Shown in pieces: positions 24,234-33,997 of a DNA stretch of 64,000 nucleotides; the first letter of the stretch is position 1, and the number at the start of each line of letters is the position of its first letter. The notes beneath the pieces were generated by a model, which saw nothing but the letters and a program-made list of their open reading frames with translations, did not search any database and was not told where the DNA came from. The position numbers and the translations under genes are program-made. The stretch comes from Paracoccus marcusii. Its GTDB lineage: Bacteria > Pseudomonadota > Alphaproteobacteria > Rhodobacterales > Rhodobacteraceae. The DNA is taken from positions 692,501-756,500 of the forward strand of contig NZ_CP117466.1 in the NCBI RefSeq assembly GCF_028621715.1, read 5' to 3'.

Positions 24234-25550
24234 TCACCCGATGGCGCGGTCGCGGGTCTCGATGCGGATCAGCAGCAGGGCCGCCGCCGCCAGCAGCAGC
24301 AGCACGGCGAAACTGCCGATGGCCAAGCCAAAGCCGCGCGCAAAGACGACGGCCAGCAGGCTGGGCGCCAGGATGCCGCCCAGGCGGGCGACCGCGCTGG
24401 CCGTGCCCATGCCCGTGCCGCGCAGATGCGTTGGATAGAGTTCCGGCGTGAACGCATAGAGCGCGCCCCAGGTGCCCAGCAGCGCAAAGCTCATCACGAT
24501 CAGGGCCGTTGCGACCAGGGCGGGGCTGCTGGCCAGGGCGAACAGGCCGCAGCCCAGGGCCGACAGGACCAGAAAGGCCGCCAGCGTGGGGCGACGGCCC
24601 ACCGCCTCGACCCCCCAGGCCGCCAGCGCGTACCCGGGCACCTGCGCCAGTGCCAGGATTACCAGGAAGCCGTATCCGCGCACGAAGCCGAAGCCTTCGG
24701 TCGCCAGCTGTCCCGGCACCCAGACAAAGACCCCGTAATAGGACAGCGACACCAGGAACCACACCGCCAGCACGCCGATGGTCGCGCGCCGCAGCGGGGC
24801 CGCCATGATCGACGCGGCACCTCCCGACGGCACCGGTGCGGGACGCAGATGCGCGTTGGCGGGCAGCGGCATCGCGCCGTTCACGGCCAGCACGCGGTCG
24901 ATGACGGCGCGCGCCTCGGCCTGGCGGCCCTTGCGGACCAGGTACATGGGCGATTCCGGGATCCAGAACCGCAGGAAGAACCCGATCAGCGCCGGCATCG
25001 CCGCGACCAGGAAGATCCAGCGCCACGGCGCGACGGCCCCCATGCTGGCGGCGGCCCAGGCCGTCAGGGCCACGACGATGGTGCCCACCGCCCAGAACCC
25101 CTCCAGCCAGACCAGCCAGCGGCCGCGGTTCCTGGGCGGCAGGAATTCGGCCATCATCGCATAGTCGACGGGCAGAGTGCCGCCCACCGCGACCCCGGTC
25201 AGGAACCGCAGGATCAGCAGCCAGGTGAAATCGCCGGCCATCACCGATGCCAGCCCGAACACCGCGTCCATCGCGACGGTGCCGATCAGCACCCATTTGC
25301 GCCCGATCCGGTCGGCCAGTCGGCCGAAGGCAAAGGCGCCGACGAACATGCCCAGGAAGAACACCGTCCCGATCTGCAGCGCGGTCACCCGCTCCAGGCC
25401 GAAGGTCGCGGCGACCGAGGGTGCGGCGAAACCCACCGCGATCACCTGCATCGCGTCCGCCGCCCAGACCAGGCCGAAGATGCCCAGCAGGCGCCACTGG
25501 AACCGGCCTGTGCCGCCGCGCGTCAGCGCCTCGTCGATGGTCAGTTTCAT
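24234..25550 (-). CDS. MFS transporter, metabolite:H+ symporter type
   Basis: Inner-membrane permease of 438 residues with twelve predicted helices. The opening DEALTRGGTGRFQWRLLGIFGLVWAADAMQ resembles the NiaP/aromatic-acid symporter group. The MFS signatures GRLADRIGRKWVLIG (loop 2-3) and VEAVGRRPTLAAF (loop 8-9) are clear, as is FTPELYPTHLRGTGMG near the end. The substrate cannot be read: nicotinate, aromatic acid or sugar acid are candidates. GGGGA lies just upstream of the ATG. It diverges from xthA. Confidence 0.85.
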   Translation of the reverse strand: MKLTIDEALTRGGTGRFQWRLLGIFGLVWAADAMQVIAVGFAAPSVAATFGLERVTALQIGTVFFLGMFVGAFAFGRLADRIGRKWVLIGTVAMDAVFGLASVMAGDFTWLLILRFLTGVAVGGTLPVDYAMMAEFLPPRNRGRWLVWLEGFWAVGTIVVALTAWAAASMGAVAPWRWIFLVAAMPALIGFFLRFWIPESPMYLVRKGRQAEARAVIDRVLAVNGAMPLPANAHLRPAPVPSGGAASIMAAPLRRATIGVLAVWFLVSLSYYGVFVWVPGQLATEGFGFVRGYGFLVILALAQVPGYALAAWGVEAVGRRPTLAAFLVLSALGCGLFALASSPALVATALIVMSFALLGTWGALYAFTPELYPTHLRGTGMGTASAVARLGGILAPSLLAVVFARGFGLAIGSFAVLLLLAAAALLLIRIETRDRAIG

Positions 25551-25667
25551 GGCCGTCCCCCTTGTCCCAACAGCCCCTTGCATAGCGCGCGGGGATCATA
25601 TGGCAAGCCTGCGCCTCGACAGGCCGGGGTCGCGCCGCTAGGGTCCGCGCCCAAAGGAGCCTGCCCC

Positions 25668-26453
25668 ATGTTCACCATCGCCACCTGGAACATCAACTCG
25701 GTCCGCCTGCGCGAGGGTCTGGTCGCCCGCCTGCTGCAGGAAGAGGCGCCCGACGTGCTGTGCCTGCAGGAATGCAAGTCGCCGGTGGAGAAGATCCCGC
25801 TGACCCGGTTCGCGGACCTGGGATACACGCATATCGTGGCGCGCGGGCAGAAGGGTTACAACGGCGTGGCGATCCTGTCGCGCCTGCCGCTGGAGGATGC
25901 GGGCGACCGCGATTACGCGCAGCTGGGCCATGCCCGGCACGTGGCCGCCCGGCTGGAGAACGGCGTGGTGATCCACAACATGTACGTCCCCGCGGGCGGC
26001 GACATCCCCGACCGTGACCAGAACCTGAAATTCGGGCAGAAGCTGGATTTCCTGTCGGAGATGCGCGACGTGTTCCACGCCGACCGCCCCACCCGGTCGA
26101 TCCTGGTGGGCGACCTGAACATCGCGCCGCGCGAGGATGACGTCTGGTCACACAAGCAGCTGCTGAAGATCGTCAGCCACACGCCCGTGGAGGTCGAGCA
26201 CCTGCTGGCCGCCCAGGACGCGGGCGGCTGGGTGGACGTCACCCGGCAGGACATCCCGCAGGGGCTGCTCTACAGCTGGTGGAGCTATCGGGCCAAGGAC
26301 TGGGACGCGGCCGACAAGGGCCGGCGGCTGGACCATATCTGGGCCACCGCCGACATCGCGGGCGCTGCCCATGGCAGCCGCATCCTGCGCCCCCTGCGGG
26401 GCTGGGAGGGGCCCAGCGACCACGTCCCCGTCATGGCCAGCTTCGACCTCTAG
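25668..26453 (+). CDS. xthA: Exodeoxyribonuclease III
   Basis: AP endonuclease and 3' exonuclease of base-excision repair; 261 residues. Motifs of the endonuclease/exonuclease/phosphatase fold are in order: ATWNINSVRLR, CLQECKSP (metal Glu), YNGVAILSRLP, NMYVPAGGD, LVGDLNIAPREDDVW (Asp/Asn pair), RRLDHIWAT and the C-terminal GPSDHVPVMASFDL (Asp-His pair). AAAGGAGC precedes the ATG. Its stop overlaps by 3-4 bases the stop of the convergent nhaC. Confidence 0.95.
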   Translation: MFTIATWNINSVRLREGLVARLLQEEAPDVLCLQECKSPVEKIPLTRFADLGYTHIVARGQKGYNGVAILSRLPLEDAGDRDYAQLGHARHVAARLENGVVIHNMYVPAGGDIPDRDQNLKFGQKLDFLSEMRDVFHADRPTRSILVGDLNIAPREDDVWSHKQLLKIVSHTPVEVEHLLAAQDAGGWVDVTRQDIPQGLLYSWWSYRAKDWDAADKGRRLDHIWATADIAGAAHGSRILRPLRGWEGPSDHVPVMASFDL

Positions 26454-27946
26454 GCGTTTTCGCCCAGGGCGTGATCGCCCAGGTCCAGGACGTCCTCGTT
26501 CTGGCGGTCCCACTCGCGGCGTTCGGCATCGGTCGCCTGGGGCGAGAACCAGCCGGTGACCGCATAGAGGATACCGATCAGCGGCGCCGTCCAGCAGGCG
26601 AAGGCCAGCGGGATGTACAGCAGGTTCGTCAGGTTGCCGTCCATCACGCCCAGCGACAGGGCGGTGATGACGAAGGCCCCGCCCGCGTTCCACGGGATCA
26701 GCGGGGACATCAGGGTGCCCCCCTCCTCGACCGCGCGGGACAGGTTCAGCGTGGAATAGCCCATGCCGCGGTACAGCGGCGCATACATCCGCCCCGGCAG
26801 CGCGATCGAGATATAGGGATCGCCCGCCACCACATTGGTGGCGAAGGCGGTCGCGATGGCGCTGCTTTGCACGGCGGTAAAGCTTTTGACGCGGCTGATG
26901 ATGGCGTTGATGATCGCCTCCAGGCAGCCGGTCCGCTCCAGCGCGCCGCCGAATCCCAGCGCGATCAGCATCAGCGAGATGGTCCACATCATCGACTGGA
27001 TGCCGCCCGCGTTCAGCAGGCTGTCGATGTCGGCCACGCCCGTCTCGATCGCGTAACCGGACTGGGCATAGGTGAAGACGTCGTGCAGCCCCGCGCCCTG
27101 CAGGAAGATCGCGATGATCCCGCCCAGCAGCACCCCCGCGAACAGCGACGGCAGCGGCGGGCGGCGCGTGACGGCCAGCACGATCACCACCAGCGCCGGG
27201 ATCATCGGCACCCAGCCCAGCGTGAACTGCGCGGCCAGCGTGTCGGTGATCGCGTCGATGCGCGCCATGCTGGTCTCGGCCGGAGAGATCAGCCAGGTCC
27301 CCGCGATGAAATAGATGACCAGCGCGATCAGCATCGCGGGCACGGTCGTGGGCAGCATGTTGCGGATGTGATCGAAGATGTTCACCCCCGTCACCGCCGG
27401 CGCCAGGTTCGTCGTGTCCGACAGCGGAGAGATCTTGTCGCCGAAGAACGCCCCCGACACGACCGCCCCCGCCGTCCAGTAGGCCGGGATGCCGAAGCCC
27501 GCGCCGATGCCCATCAGCGCCACGCCCACGGTGCCCACGGTGCCCCAGCTGGTGCCCAGGGACAGCGACACGACCGCACACAGCACCATCGCCGCGACCA
27601 GGAAGATCTGCGGGTTCAGCAGCGTCAGCCCGTAATAGATCAGCGTCGGCACCGTCCCCGACGCGATCCAGACCCCGATGATCATGCCCACCACGATCAG
27701 CACCGACAGCGACGGCATGGACACGTGGATGACGTGGAACACCCCCTCGCGGATGTCCATCCACCCCTGCCCGCGCAGGACGCCCAGAAGGCCGGTGATG
27801 GCCAGCCCCAAGATCAACGGGATGTGCGGGGTGAAATCGCCGTAATAGAACAGCTGCAGCGCCAGAAGGCCCAGCGTCAGCACGATGGGCAGCAGGGCCA
27901 GCCACAAAGGCGGCAGGCCCGGCCGGGTCGGGGGGGTCTCTGTCAT
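26450..27946 (-). CDS. nhaC: Na+/H+ antiporter NhaC
   Basis: Inner-membrane sodium/proton antiporter, 498 residues with about twelve helices. The family block SLGTSWGTVGTVGVALMGIGAGFGIPAYWTAGAVVSGAFFGDKISPLSDTTNLAPAV is complete, as is the second half with LSRAVEEGGTLMSPLIPWNAGGAF. The start at 27946 is 8 bases from GAGGG; an ATG 6 bases upstream is also in frame but only 2 bases from it. Expected role is pH and sodium homeostasis. It diverges from the thioredoxin/TPR gene and converges on xthA. Confidence 0.92.
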   Translation of the reverse strand: MTETPPTRPGLPPLWLALLPIVLTLGLLALQLFYYGDFTPHIPLILGLAITGLLGVLRGQGWMDIREGVFHVIHVSMPSLSVLIVVGMIIGVWIASGTVPTLIYYGLTLLNPQIFLVAAMVLCAVVSLSLGTSWGTVGTVGVALMGIGAGFGIPAYWTAGAVVSGAFFGDKISPLSDTTNLAPAVTGVNIFDHIRNMLPTTVPAMLIALVIYFIAGTWLISPAETSMARIDAITDTLAAQFTLGWVPMIPALVVIVLAVTRRPPLPSLFAGVLLGGIIAIFLQGAGLHDVFTYAQSGYAIETGVADIDSLLNAGGIQSMMWTISLMLIALGFGGALERTGCLEAIINAIISRVKSFTAVQSSAIATAFATNVVAGDPYISIALPGRMYAPLYRGMGYSTLNLSRAVEEGGTLMSPLIPWNAGGAFVITALSLGVMDGNLTNLLYIPLAFACWTAPLIGILYAVTGWFSPQATDAERREWDRQNEDVLDLGDHALGENA

Positions 27947-28076
27947 GGTCATGTCCCTCATGTCTTCACACGGCCGTGAGGCCTGCGTGATCGCAACGCG
28001 CAAACCGGCCCTTTCGTTCAGCCGCCAAGCGCCCCATATTGCGGGGAACACGCCAACCGAACCATGCGGGGCCAGG

Positions 28077-28988
28077 ATGACCATGCTTTTCGAGGGGGCC
28101 CAAGCGCCCAAGACCGACGACTTCATCAAGGACGTGACCGAGGCCACCTTCATGGCCGAGGTGGTCGAGGCGTCGATGCAAGTGCCCGTCATCGTCGATT
28201 TCTGGGCGCCCTGGTGCGGCCCCTGCAAGACGCTGGGCCCCGCGCTGGAGGCCGAGGTCGCCCGACACAAGGGCCGCGTACGCATGGCCAAGATCAACGT
28301 GGACGAGAACCAGACGATCGCGGGCCAGTTGCGCGTGCAGTCGATCCCGACCGTCTATGCCTTCTTCCAGGGCCAGCCGGTCGATGCCTTCCAAGGCGCA
28401 GTGCCCGCAAGCCAGGTCAAGCAGTTCGTCGACAAGCTGGCCGCGATGTCGGGCGATGACGGTGGTCTGGCAGACGCCCTTGCCGCGGCCGAGCAGATGA
28501 TCGAGGACAACGAGGCCGCCGATGCCATCGAGACCTTCACCGCCATCATCGGAGAGCTGCCCGACAGCCCCGAGGCCTGGGGCGGGCTGATCCGCGCCCA
28601 TCTGGCCGCGGGCGACCATGCCGCCGCCGCCTCGACCCTGACGCAGGTGCCAAGCCCCCTGGCCCATGCCGGCCCGGTCGAGGCCGCGCGCGCCAAGCTG
28701 GCCCTGGCCCAGCAGGCCGCCAGCGCCGGTCCGCTGGATGATCTGGCCGCCCGCGTCGAGGCCGATCCGGCCGATCAGCAGGCACGGCTGGAATACGCGC
28801 AGGCACTGCATGCCGACGGCCAGCTGGAGGCCGCCATCGACATCCTTCTGGACAGCTTCCGCCGCGACCACGAGTGGAACGACGGCGCCGCCAAGGCGCA
28901 GCTGATCACGATCTTCGACAGCCTCAAGCCCACCGACCCCATCGGGCAGAAAGGCCGTCGCCGCCTGTCCTCGCTGATCTTCGCCTGA
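28077..28988 (+). CDS. Thioredoxin-TPR co-chaperone (CnoX/YbbN type)
   Basis: Cytosolic redox chaperone of 303 residues. The thioredoxin domain (about 15-130) keeps both cysteines in VIVDFWAPWCGPCKTLGPAL, unlike E. coli YbbN where the active site is altered, and has the cis-Pro motif VQSIPTVYAFFQGQPV. The C-terminal part is helical TPR-like (DNEAADAIETFTAIIGELPDSPEAWGGLIRAHLAAGDH and later repeats), ending KGRRRLSSLIFA. ATG-ACC-ATG gives two near starts. Its stop is 3 bases before the Lon-N gene, which supports joint transcription of a protein-quality set. Confidence 0.9.
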   Translation: MTMLFEGAQAPKTDDFIKDVTEATFMAEVVEASMQVPVIVDFWAPWCGPCKTLGPALEAEVARHKGRVRMAKINVDENQTIAGQLRVQSIPTVYAFFQGQPVDAFQGAVPASQVKQFVDKLAAMSGDDGGLADALAAAEQMIEDNEAADAIETFTAIIGELPDSPEAWGGLIRAHLAAGDHAAAASTLTQVPSPLAHAGPVEAARAKLALAQQAASAGPLDDLAARVEADPADQQARLEYAQALHADGQLEAAIDILLDSFRRDHEWNDGAAKAQLITIFDSLKPTDPIGQKGRRRLSSLIFA

Positions 28989-28991
28989 CCG

Positions 28992-29618
28992 ATGGCGCTG
29001 CGTTTCGACCTGCCCGACCGCATCCCGCTGTTCCCGCTGCCCGGGGCCGTGCTGATGCCGCGGGCCCGCATGCCGCTGCACCTGTTCGAGCCGCGTTATC
29101 TGCAGCTGCTGGAAGACACGCTGAAGACCGATCACCGCCTGATCGGGATGATCCAGCCCGAAGGCGATGGCCTGTCCGCCATCGGCTGCGCGGGCCGGGT
29201 CGTGGCGTTCTCGGAAACCGGCGACGGGCGGATGATGATCTCGCTTGGCGCGATCTCGCGGTTCCGCCTGCAGGAGGTCGAGGAGGGCTTTGCCCCCTAC
29301 CTGCAGGGCCGCGTCGACTGGTCCTCGTTCGGGCGCGACCTGTCCGGGCCGGAGCAGGATCCGACGCTGGACCGCAAGGCACTGTTTTCGCTGCTGGACC
29401 GCTACATGCAGACGCAGGAGCTGTCGACGGACTGGGACGCCGCCGCCGAGGCGGAGGACGAGCTGTTGATTAATTCGCTGTCGATGATGCTGCCCTTCAC
29501 CCCCGGCGACAAGCAGGCGCTGCTGGAATCGCCCACCCTGGCCGACCGTCGCGAGCTGCTGGTCGGCCTGATCGAATTCGCCCTGCACGGCGGAGAGAAC
29601 GAGGAACGCCTGCAATGA
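28992..29618 (+). CDS. Lon substrate-binding (LON_N) domain protein
   Basis: Stand-alone N-terminal Lon domain of 208 residues without ATPase or protease parts. [47 protein letters not shown] is the hallmark of the YcjX/LON_N family, and [14 protein letters not shown] fits its second subdomain. Role is probably substrate or partner binding, but unproven. It follows the thioredoxin/TPR gene by 3 bases and overlaps the next gene by ATGA. Confidence 0.9.
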   Translation: MALRFDLPDRIPLFPLPGAVLMPRARMPLHLFEPRYLQLLEDTLKTDHRLIGMIQPEGDGLSAIGCAGRVVAFSETGDGRMMISLGAISRFRLQEVEEGFAPYLQGRVDWSSFGRDLSGPEQDPTLDRKALFSLLDRYMQTQELSTDWDAAAEAEDELLINSLSMMLPFTPGDKQALLESPTLADRRELLVGLIEFALHGGENEERLQ

Positions 29619-29806
29619 CCGATGCCCCCCTTTTCGACCGCCACATGCTGGAGGCGCTGGTCTGCCCGGTGACCCACGCCACGCTCAGCTATGATGCCCA
29701 GGCGCAGGAGCTGGTGTCCCGCACGGCGGGGCTGGCCTTTCCGATCCGTTCGGGCATCCCGATCATGCTGATCGACGAGGCCCGCCAGATCCGCGCCGAT
29801 GACTGA
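29615..29806 (+). CDS. Trm112 family protein
   Basis: Small protein of 63 residues with the Trm112/YcaR fold (DUF343): [28 protein letters not shown], then [17 protein letters not shown]. Eukaryotic Trm112 activates methyltransferases; the bacterial role is unclear. Only one of the usual cysteines is seen (CPVTHA, where many have CPxCKG), so zinc binding is doubtful, as in many alphaproteobacterial members. It is translationally coupled to the Lon-N gene through ATGA. Confidence 0.88.
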   Translation: MTDAPLFDRHMLEALVCPVTHATLSYDAQAQELVSRTAGLAFPIRSGIPIMLIDEARQIRADD

Positions 29807-29830
29807 CCCGCGCGCAGGGGCGTGACCGAC

Positions 29831-30490
29831 ATGGACCGCCCCGTGGCGATCCCGCGGGTGGCGGCCGCGCGCCGGCCCGAACCCGCCGCCCTGCCCCTGT
29901 GGCTGCGGGCGGTCATCATCGCCTGCTGCATGATCGAGGCGTTCTGCTTTGCCGCGCCCATGCTGGGCCTGGGCAGCGCGCGGACGGCCTCGGTGATGCT
30001 GGGCGGCTTCTGGGCGCCGCTGGTGGGCGACGGGGTCGGGCTCTATCCCGGTCAGGGGGTCGCGATGTTCCTGACCTACGGCCTGCTGCATTCCGGACCG
30101 CTGCATCTGGCGATGAACATGATCTCCCTGGCCGCCGTCGGCAGAGAACTGGTGCGCATGATCGGATCGGCCCGCATGGCGCTGACCTATCTGCTCAGCC
30201 AGATCGCCGCCGGCATGGCCTTCGCCTGGATGGAGCCCGATGCCGGGCCGATGGTCGGCGCCTCGGGCGCGGTCTTCGGGCTGGCGGGGGCGCTGGTCGG
30301 CTATGCGGCGATCACCTTGCGCCGCCGTCACCGCCCGATGAGCCCGCTGGTGCGCGCCGTGGCGCTGATCCTGGGGCTGAACGTGGCGCTGACGCTGCTG
30401 ATGCCGTCGATCGCCTGGCAGGCGCATCTGGGCGGGGGCGTGGCGGGCTTGGTGCTGGGGCTGATCTTTGCCCTGATCCCGCGCCGCTGA
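29831..30490 (+). CDS. Rhomboid family intramembrane serine protease
   Basis: Six-helix intramembrane protease, 219 residues. The nucleophile is in MVGASGAVFGLAGALVGY (GxSG), and the partner His in SIAWQAHLGGGVAGLVLGL, so the Ser-His dyad is intact; the L1/TM2 region has YGLLHSGPLHLAMNMISL with the HxxxN oxyanion motif. The ATG at 29831 is 10 bases from AGGGG; a GTG at 29822 is the alternative. It follows the Trm112-like gene by 24 bases and may end that operon. Substrates unknown. Confidence 0.92.
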   Translation: MDRPVAIPRVAAARRPEPAALPLWLRAVIIACCMIEAFCFAAPMLGLGSARTASVMLGGFWAPLVGDGVGLYPGQGVAMFLTYGLLHSGPLHLAMNMISLAAVGRELVRMIGSARMALTYLLSQIAAGMAFAWMEPDAGPMVGASGAVFGLAGALVGYAAITLRRRHRPMSPLVRAVALILGLNVALTLLMPSIAWQAHLGGGVAGLVLGLIFALIPRR

Positions 30491-30515
30491 CCCCCTGCCG
30501 ACGCCGGTGCGACCC

Positions 30516-31376
30516 TCAGCCGTCCTGGGGGGTCCGGGGGGCCTGCCCCCCGGCGTCGCGGGACGCAATCTGCGCGCTTTCGTCATCCGCCACCGCTGCG
30601 GTGGTGCTGTCCGTCGCAGGCTGTTCCACCGGGTCAGCGTCACCCTGATCGCCGCTGACCGACGCATCTTCGATGGCCGCTTCCGGCTCGGCGGCGGCAT
30701 CGTCGCGGTCGATGTCTTCGGGGTCAAAGGCGTCCTCGATCCCCTCGGCGGCCATCAGGCGCCGCAGCGCCGCGCGGAACTCGTCCGCGGGCTGCCAGAC
30801 CAGCGATGCCGAATCCTGCCCCTCGACCTGCGCCAGGTGCTCGGCCACCAGGCGGTGCCCGATGCCATAGCCGGTCCATTTGCGCATCCGCCCACGCCCC
30901 AGGAACCACTCGCCTTGATCATAGTCGCGGCGCGCCCACAGCCCCGCGGCCTGCTTCAGCGTGCCCAGCCCCGGCCGCGTCTGATCCCAAGGGTCGGGCG
31001 GCCCGCCCAGAACCTGCTGGACGAAATGTCCCGCCAGCCCCTCGCTGACCAGCGCCTCGCCCAGGGACCGACCGTATCCCGGCCCATCCCACCGCGTCAG
31101 GCGATGCAGTGCGTGGACCAGGGTGCGGCGAAAATGCTCGGGCTCGACCCGGTCGGGGTCCAGCGTGATCTCGATGATGCCGGGGGCCGGGGCGTGGCCC
31201 GCGATGCCCCATTCGGGGATCACTCCGTCGCCCGCCCGCACCACAAGGTCGAACCGGGGCAGGTCCAGATGCGCCTCGGCCATCGCCACCATCTCGCGCG
31301 CATGGGCGCGGATCTCGGCCATGACGGGCGTCAGGGCGCTGCGGGCATTCAGCATGTGCAACTGCCAGATCGTCAT
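30516..31376 (-). CDS. DUF2268-like putative zincin with degenerate HExxH
   Basis: A 286-residue protein resembling predicted Zn-dependent proteases of the DUF2268 type. Residues 1-200 carry the domain: IIEITLDPD, then the helix RRTLVHALHRLTRWDGPGYGRSLGEALVSEGLAGHFVQQVLG. At 88-92 the expected HExxH-like motif reads HALHR, so the catalytic Glu is Ala, while the downstream E in LVSEGLAGHF is kept. The last 70 residues are a low-complexity Asp/Glu/Ala tail. Either an inactivated enzyme or a binding protein. It is 37 bases upstream (on the minus strand, downstream) of ftsK and probably shares its transcript. Confidence 0.7.
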   Translation of the reverse strand: MTIWQLHMLNARSALTPVMAEIRAHAREMVAMAEAHLDLPRFDLVVRAGDGVIPEWGIAGHAPAPGIIEITLDPDRVEPEHFRRTLVHALHRLTRWDGPGYGRSLGEALVSEGLAGHFVQQVLGGPPDPWDQTRPGLGTLKQAAGLWARRDYDQGEWFLGRGRMRKWTGYGIGHRLVAEHLAQVEGQDSASLVWQPADEFRAALRRLMAAEGIEDAFDPEDIDRDDAAAEPEAAIEDASVSGDQGDADPVEQPATDSTTAAVADDESAQIASRDAGGQAPRTPQDG

Positions 31377-31413
31377 GGCCACATCCCGTTCTGGCCGGTC
31401 CCTACCGCGGTCA

Positions 31414-33993
31414 TCAGACCTCGGGGACCAGCACCTCGCGCTTGCCGACATGGTTGGCGCTGCTGACCACGCCCTGCTCCTCCATCTGCTCGACCAGGCG
31501 CGCGGCCTTGTTGTAGCCGATGGCCAGCTTGCGCTGGATATAGCTGGTGGAACATTTGCGGTCCTTGGCGACGATCATCACGGCCTGATCATACAGTGCA
31601 TCGTCCGATCCGTCGCCGCCCAGGCCCAGCACCGCGTCGATGTCGTCGGCCTTGTCGTCCTCGGGGCCCTCGACCACGCCCGACTTGTAGCTGGGCGGCC
31701 CAAAGGATTTCAGGTGGGTCACGATCTCCTCGACCTCCTCGTCGCTGACGAAGGGACCGTGGATACGGGTGACGCGCGCGCCGTTGCCCATATAGAGCAT
31801 GTCGCCCTGGCCCAGCAGCTGCTCTGCCCCCTGCTCGCCCAGGATGGTGCGGCTGTCGATCTTCGAAGTGACCTGAAAGCTGACCCGCGTCGGGAAGTTC
31901 GCCTTGATCGTGCCGGTGATGACATCGACCGAGGGACGCTGCGTCGCCATGATCAGGTGGATGCCCGAGGCCCGCGCCATCTGCGCCAAGCGCTGGATGC
32001 AGGCCTCGATCTCCTTGCCGGCGACCATCATCAGGTCGGCCATCTCGTCGACGACCACGACGATATAGGGGAAGGTCTCGGGCTGGAACTCCTCGGTCTC
32101 CCAGATCGCGTCGCCGGTATCCTCGTCAAAGCCCGTCTGGACGGTCCGCTTGAACATCTCGCCCTTCTTCAGGGCCTCGGTGACGCGGCCGTTATAGCCC
32201 TCGATGTTGCGCACGCCCATCTTGGACATCTTGCGATAGCGGTCCTCCATCTCGCCCACGACCCATTTCAGCGCCACGACGGCCTTCTTGGGGTCGGTGA
32301 CGACCGGGGACAGCAGGTGCGGGATGCCGTCATAGACGGACAGTTCCAGCATCTTGGGGTCGATCATGATCAGCCGGCATTCGTCCGGCGTCAGCTTGTA
32401 CAGCAGGCTCAGGATCATGGTGTTGATCGCGACCGACTTGCCCGACCCGGTGGTGCCCGCGATCAGCAGGTGGGGCATCTTGGCCAGGTTCGCCACGACC
32501 GGATCGCCGCCGATATCCTTGCCCAAGGCCAAGGGCAGCGGCTGCGTGCCGTCGCCGAAGGCGCGCGAGGCGAAGATCTCGCGCAGCAGCACCTTTTCGC
32601 GCTTGGCGTTGGGCAGTTCGATCCCGATCACGGTGCGGCCGGGAACGGTGCTGACGCGCGCGGACAAGGCCGACATCGACCGGGCGATGTCGTCGGACAG
32701 CCCGATCACGCGGCTGGCCTTCAGGCCCGGCGCGGGTTCCAGCTCGTACAGCGTCACGACCGGGCCGGGGCGGACCTCGGTGATCTGGCCCTTGACGCCG
32801 TAATCGTCCAACACCGCCTCCAGCATGCGGGCGTTCTCCATCAGCGCCTCGTGGGACACGGGCACCACGTCGCTGTCCGATGGCGCCGACAGCAGCGCCA
32901 GGGGGGGCCGCTCATAGGCGGGGCTGCCGCTGTCGTCGAACCGCAGGGCAGGCTCGGCCTCGGCCCGCGCGCTGCGCGAGGGTTCGGCGCGCTTGGCGGG
33001 GGCGATGATCTGGCGCGGCGTCTCGGCGCCGAAGGGGCGCGGGTCGACCGGCTCCTCGGGGGCGGGGGTCGCGGGCGCACCCTCGCGGGCCAGCCGGGAC
33101 GCGACCGCCTTCAGCACCGACGACTTGGCGGTGCTGGTGCGGATGGCGTCGCTGATGCGGCCCCGGACCTCGGCCTCGGACGGGGCGGCGCCCTCGTAAT
33201 CCGAATCGCGCTCGATCAGCTCGGGCTCGGGCATCTCGGATTCCAGCTCGAATGCCGGCGGGGCGGAACGGCGGCGCGCGGCGGGCGCGGCCTTGCGCGG
33301 GGCGGCGTCCTCGGCGCGCGGCTGGCGCAGGCGCTGCGCCGCGCCGGCGGCGGCCGATCCCGCCAGAACCGTCCCGTGCAGCGCCGTCGCCAGCCCCTGC
33401 CGGAACCGCAGCCACAGAGCCGCGACTTCGGTCCGGTCGAAGCCCAGGACGAAGGCCGCCGCCGCGACCACGGCCACCGCGACCAGCAGCGCCGCCAGGC
33501 GGATACCCAGCTGTGCCTTCATCGGCAGCAGGTTCAGCATCGCGCCCATCACCATGTCGCCGAAATGGCCGCCCAGGCCGTAATTCTGCTGCCATTCGGG
33601 GCCGGGGATCAGCGTGCTGGCATAGATCGACACCAGGGCCACGGCGATCGGGGTGAAGATGCCGCGCATCAGGCGCTCCTCGCCCTTGTGCAGCATCATG
33701 CGCAGGCCCCAGACCCAGGCGGCGACGACCAGCATCCAGGCCCCCATGCCCGCGATCATGATCAGCGCCGAGGCGATCATCGCCCCGATCCCGCCCAGCA
33801 TGTTCTGCGCCGGCGCGTCGGTGGCCGACCCGAAGCTGGGATCGTCGGGCGACCAGCTGCCCAGCATCATCGCGATCAGGATGCCCAGCACGATCAGTCC
33901 CGCGCCGATGGCCTCCTTGCCGCGTCGTTCCAGGGCGGCCTGGGTCGACTGGTCGAACAGCGGGTCGCGGTGTTTCGCCTGCCAGCTTGCCAT
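31414..33993 (-). CDS. ftsK: DNA translocase FtsK
   Basis: Septal DNA pump that clears chromosomes at division; 859 residues. There are four or five N-terminal transmembrane helices (about 25-190), a Pro/Ala/Arg-rich linker (about 200-380), then the motor domain with Walker [19 protein letters not shown] near residue 510, Walker B ([14 protein letters not shown]), and the C-terminal gamma winged helix ([30 protein letters not shown]) that reads KOPS sites. The linker is short compared with E. coli. The start MASWQAK has a GGGGGG tract 11 bases upstream; an ATG at 34017 would overlap the aminotransferase. Confidence 0.95.
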   Translation of the reverse strand: MASWQAKHRDPLFDQSTQAALERRGKEAIGAGLIVLGILIAMMLGSWSPDDPSFGSATDAPAQNMLGGIGAMIASALIMIAGMGAWMLVVAAWVWGLRMMLHKGEERLMRGIFTPIAVALVSIYASTLIPGPEWQQNYGLGGHFGDMVMGAMLNLLPMKAQLGIRLAALLVAVAVVAAAAFVLGFDRTEVAALWLRFRQGLATALHGTVLAGSAAAGAAQRLRQPRAEDAAPRKAAPAARRRSAPPAFELESEMPEPELIERDSDYEGAAPSEAEVRGRISDAIRTSTAKSSVLKAVASRLAREGAPATPAPEEPVDPRPFGAETPRQIIAPAKRAEPSRSARAEAEPALRFDDSGSPAYERPPLALLSAPSDSDVVPVSHEALMENARMLEAVLDDYGVKGQITEVRPGPVVTLYELEPAPGLKASRVIGLSDDIARSMSALSARVSTVPGRTVIGIELPNAKREKVLLREIFASRAFGDGTQPLPLALGKDIGGDPVVANLAKMPHLLIAGTTGSGKSVAINTMILSLLYKLTPDECRLIMIDPKMLELSVYDGIPHLLSPVVTDPKKAVVALKWVVGEMEDRYRKMSKMGVRNIEGYNGRVTEALKKGEMFKRTVQTGFDEDTGDAIWETEEFQPETFPYIVVVVDEMADLMMVAGKEIEACIQRLAQMARASGIHLIMATQRPSVDVITGTIKANFPTRVSFQVTSKIDSRTILGEQGAEQLLGQGDMLYMGNGARVTRIHGPFVSDEEVEEIVTHLKSFGPPSYKSGVVEGPEDDKADDIDAVLGLGGDGSDDALYDQAVMIVAKDRKCSTSYIQRKLAIGYNKAARLVEQMEEQGVVSSANHVGKREVLVPEV

Positions 33994-33997
33994 GATC

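Noticed and set aside
30534..30553. Perfect CCGGGGGG/CCCCCCGG hairpin as a terminator between the rhomboid and DUF2268 genes
   Set aside because: It lies inside the 3' end of the DUF2268-like coding region and has no T-tract. It may still have some mRNA role but is not supported.
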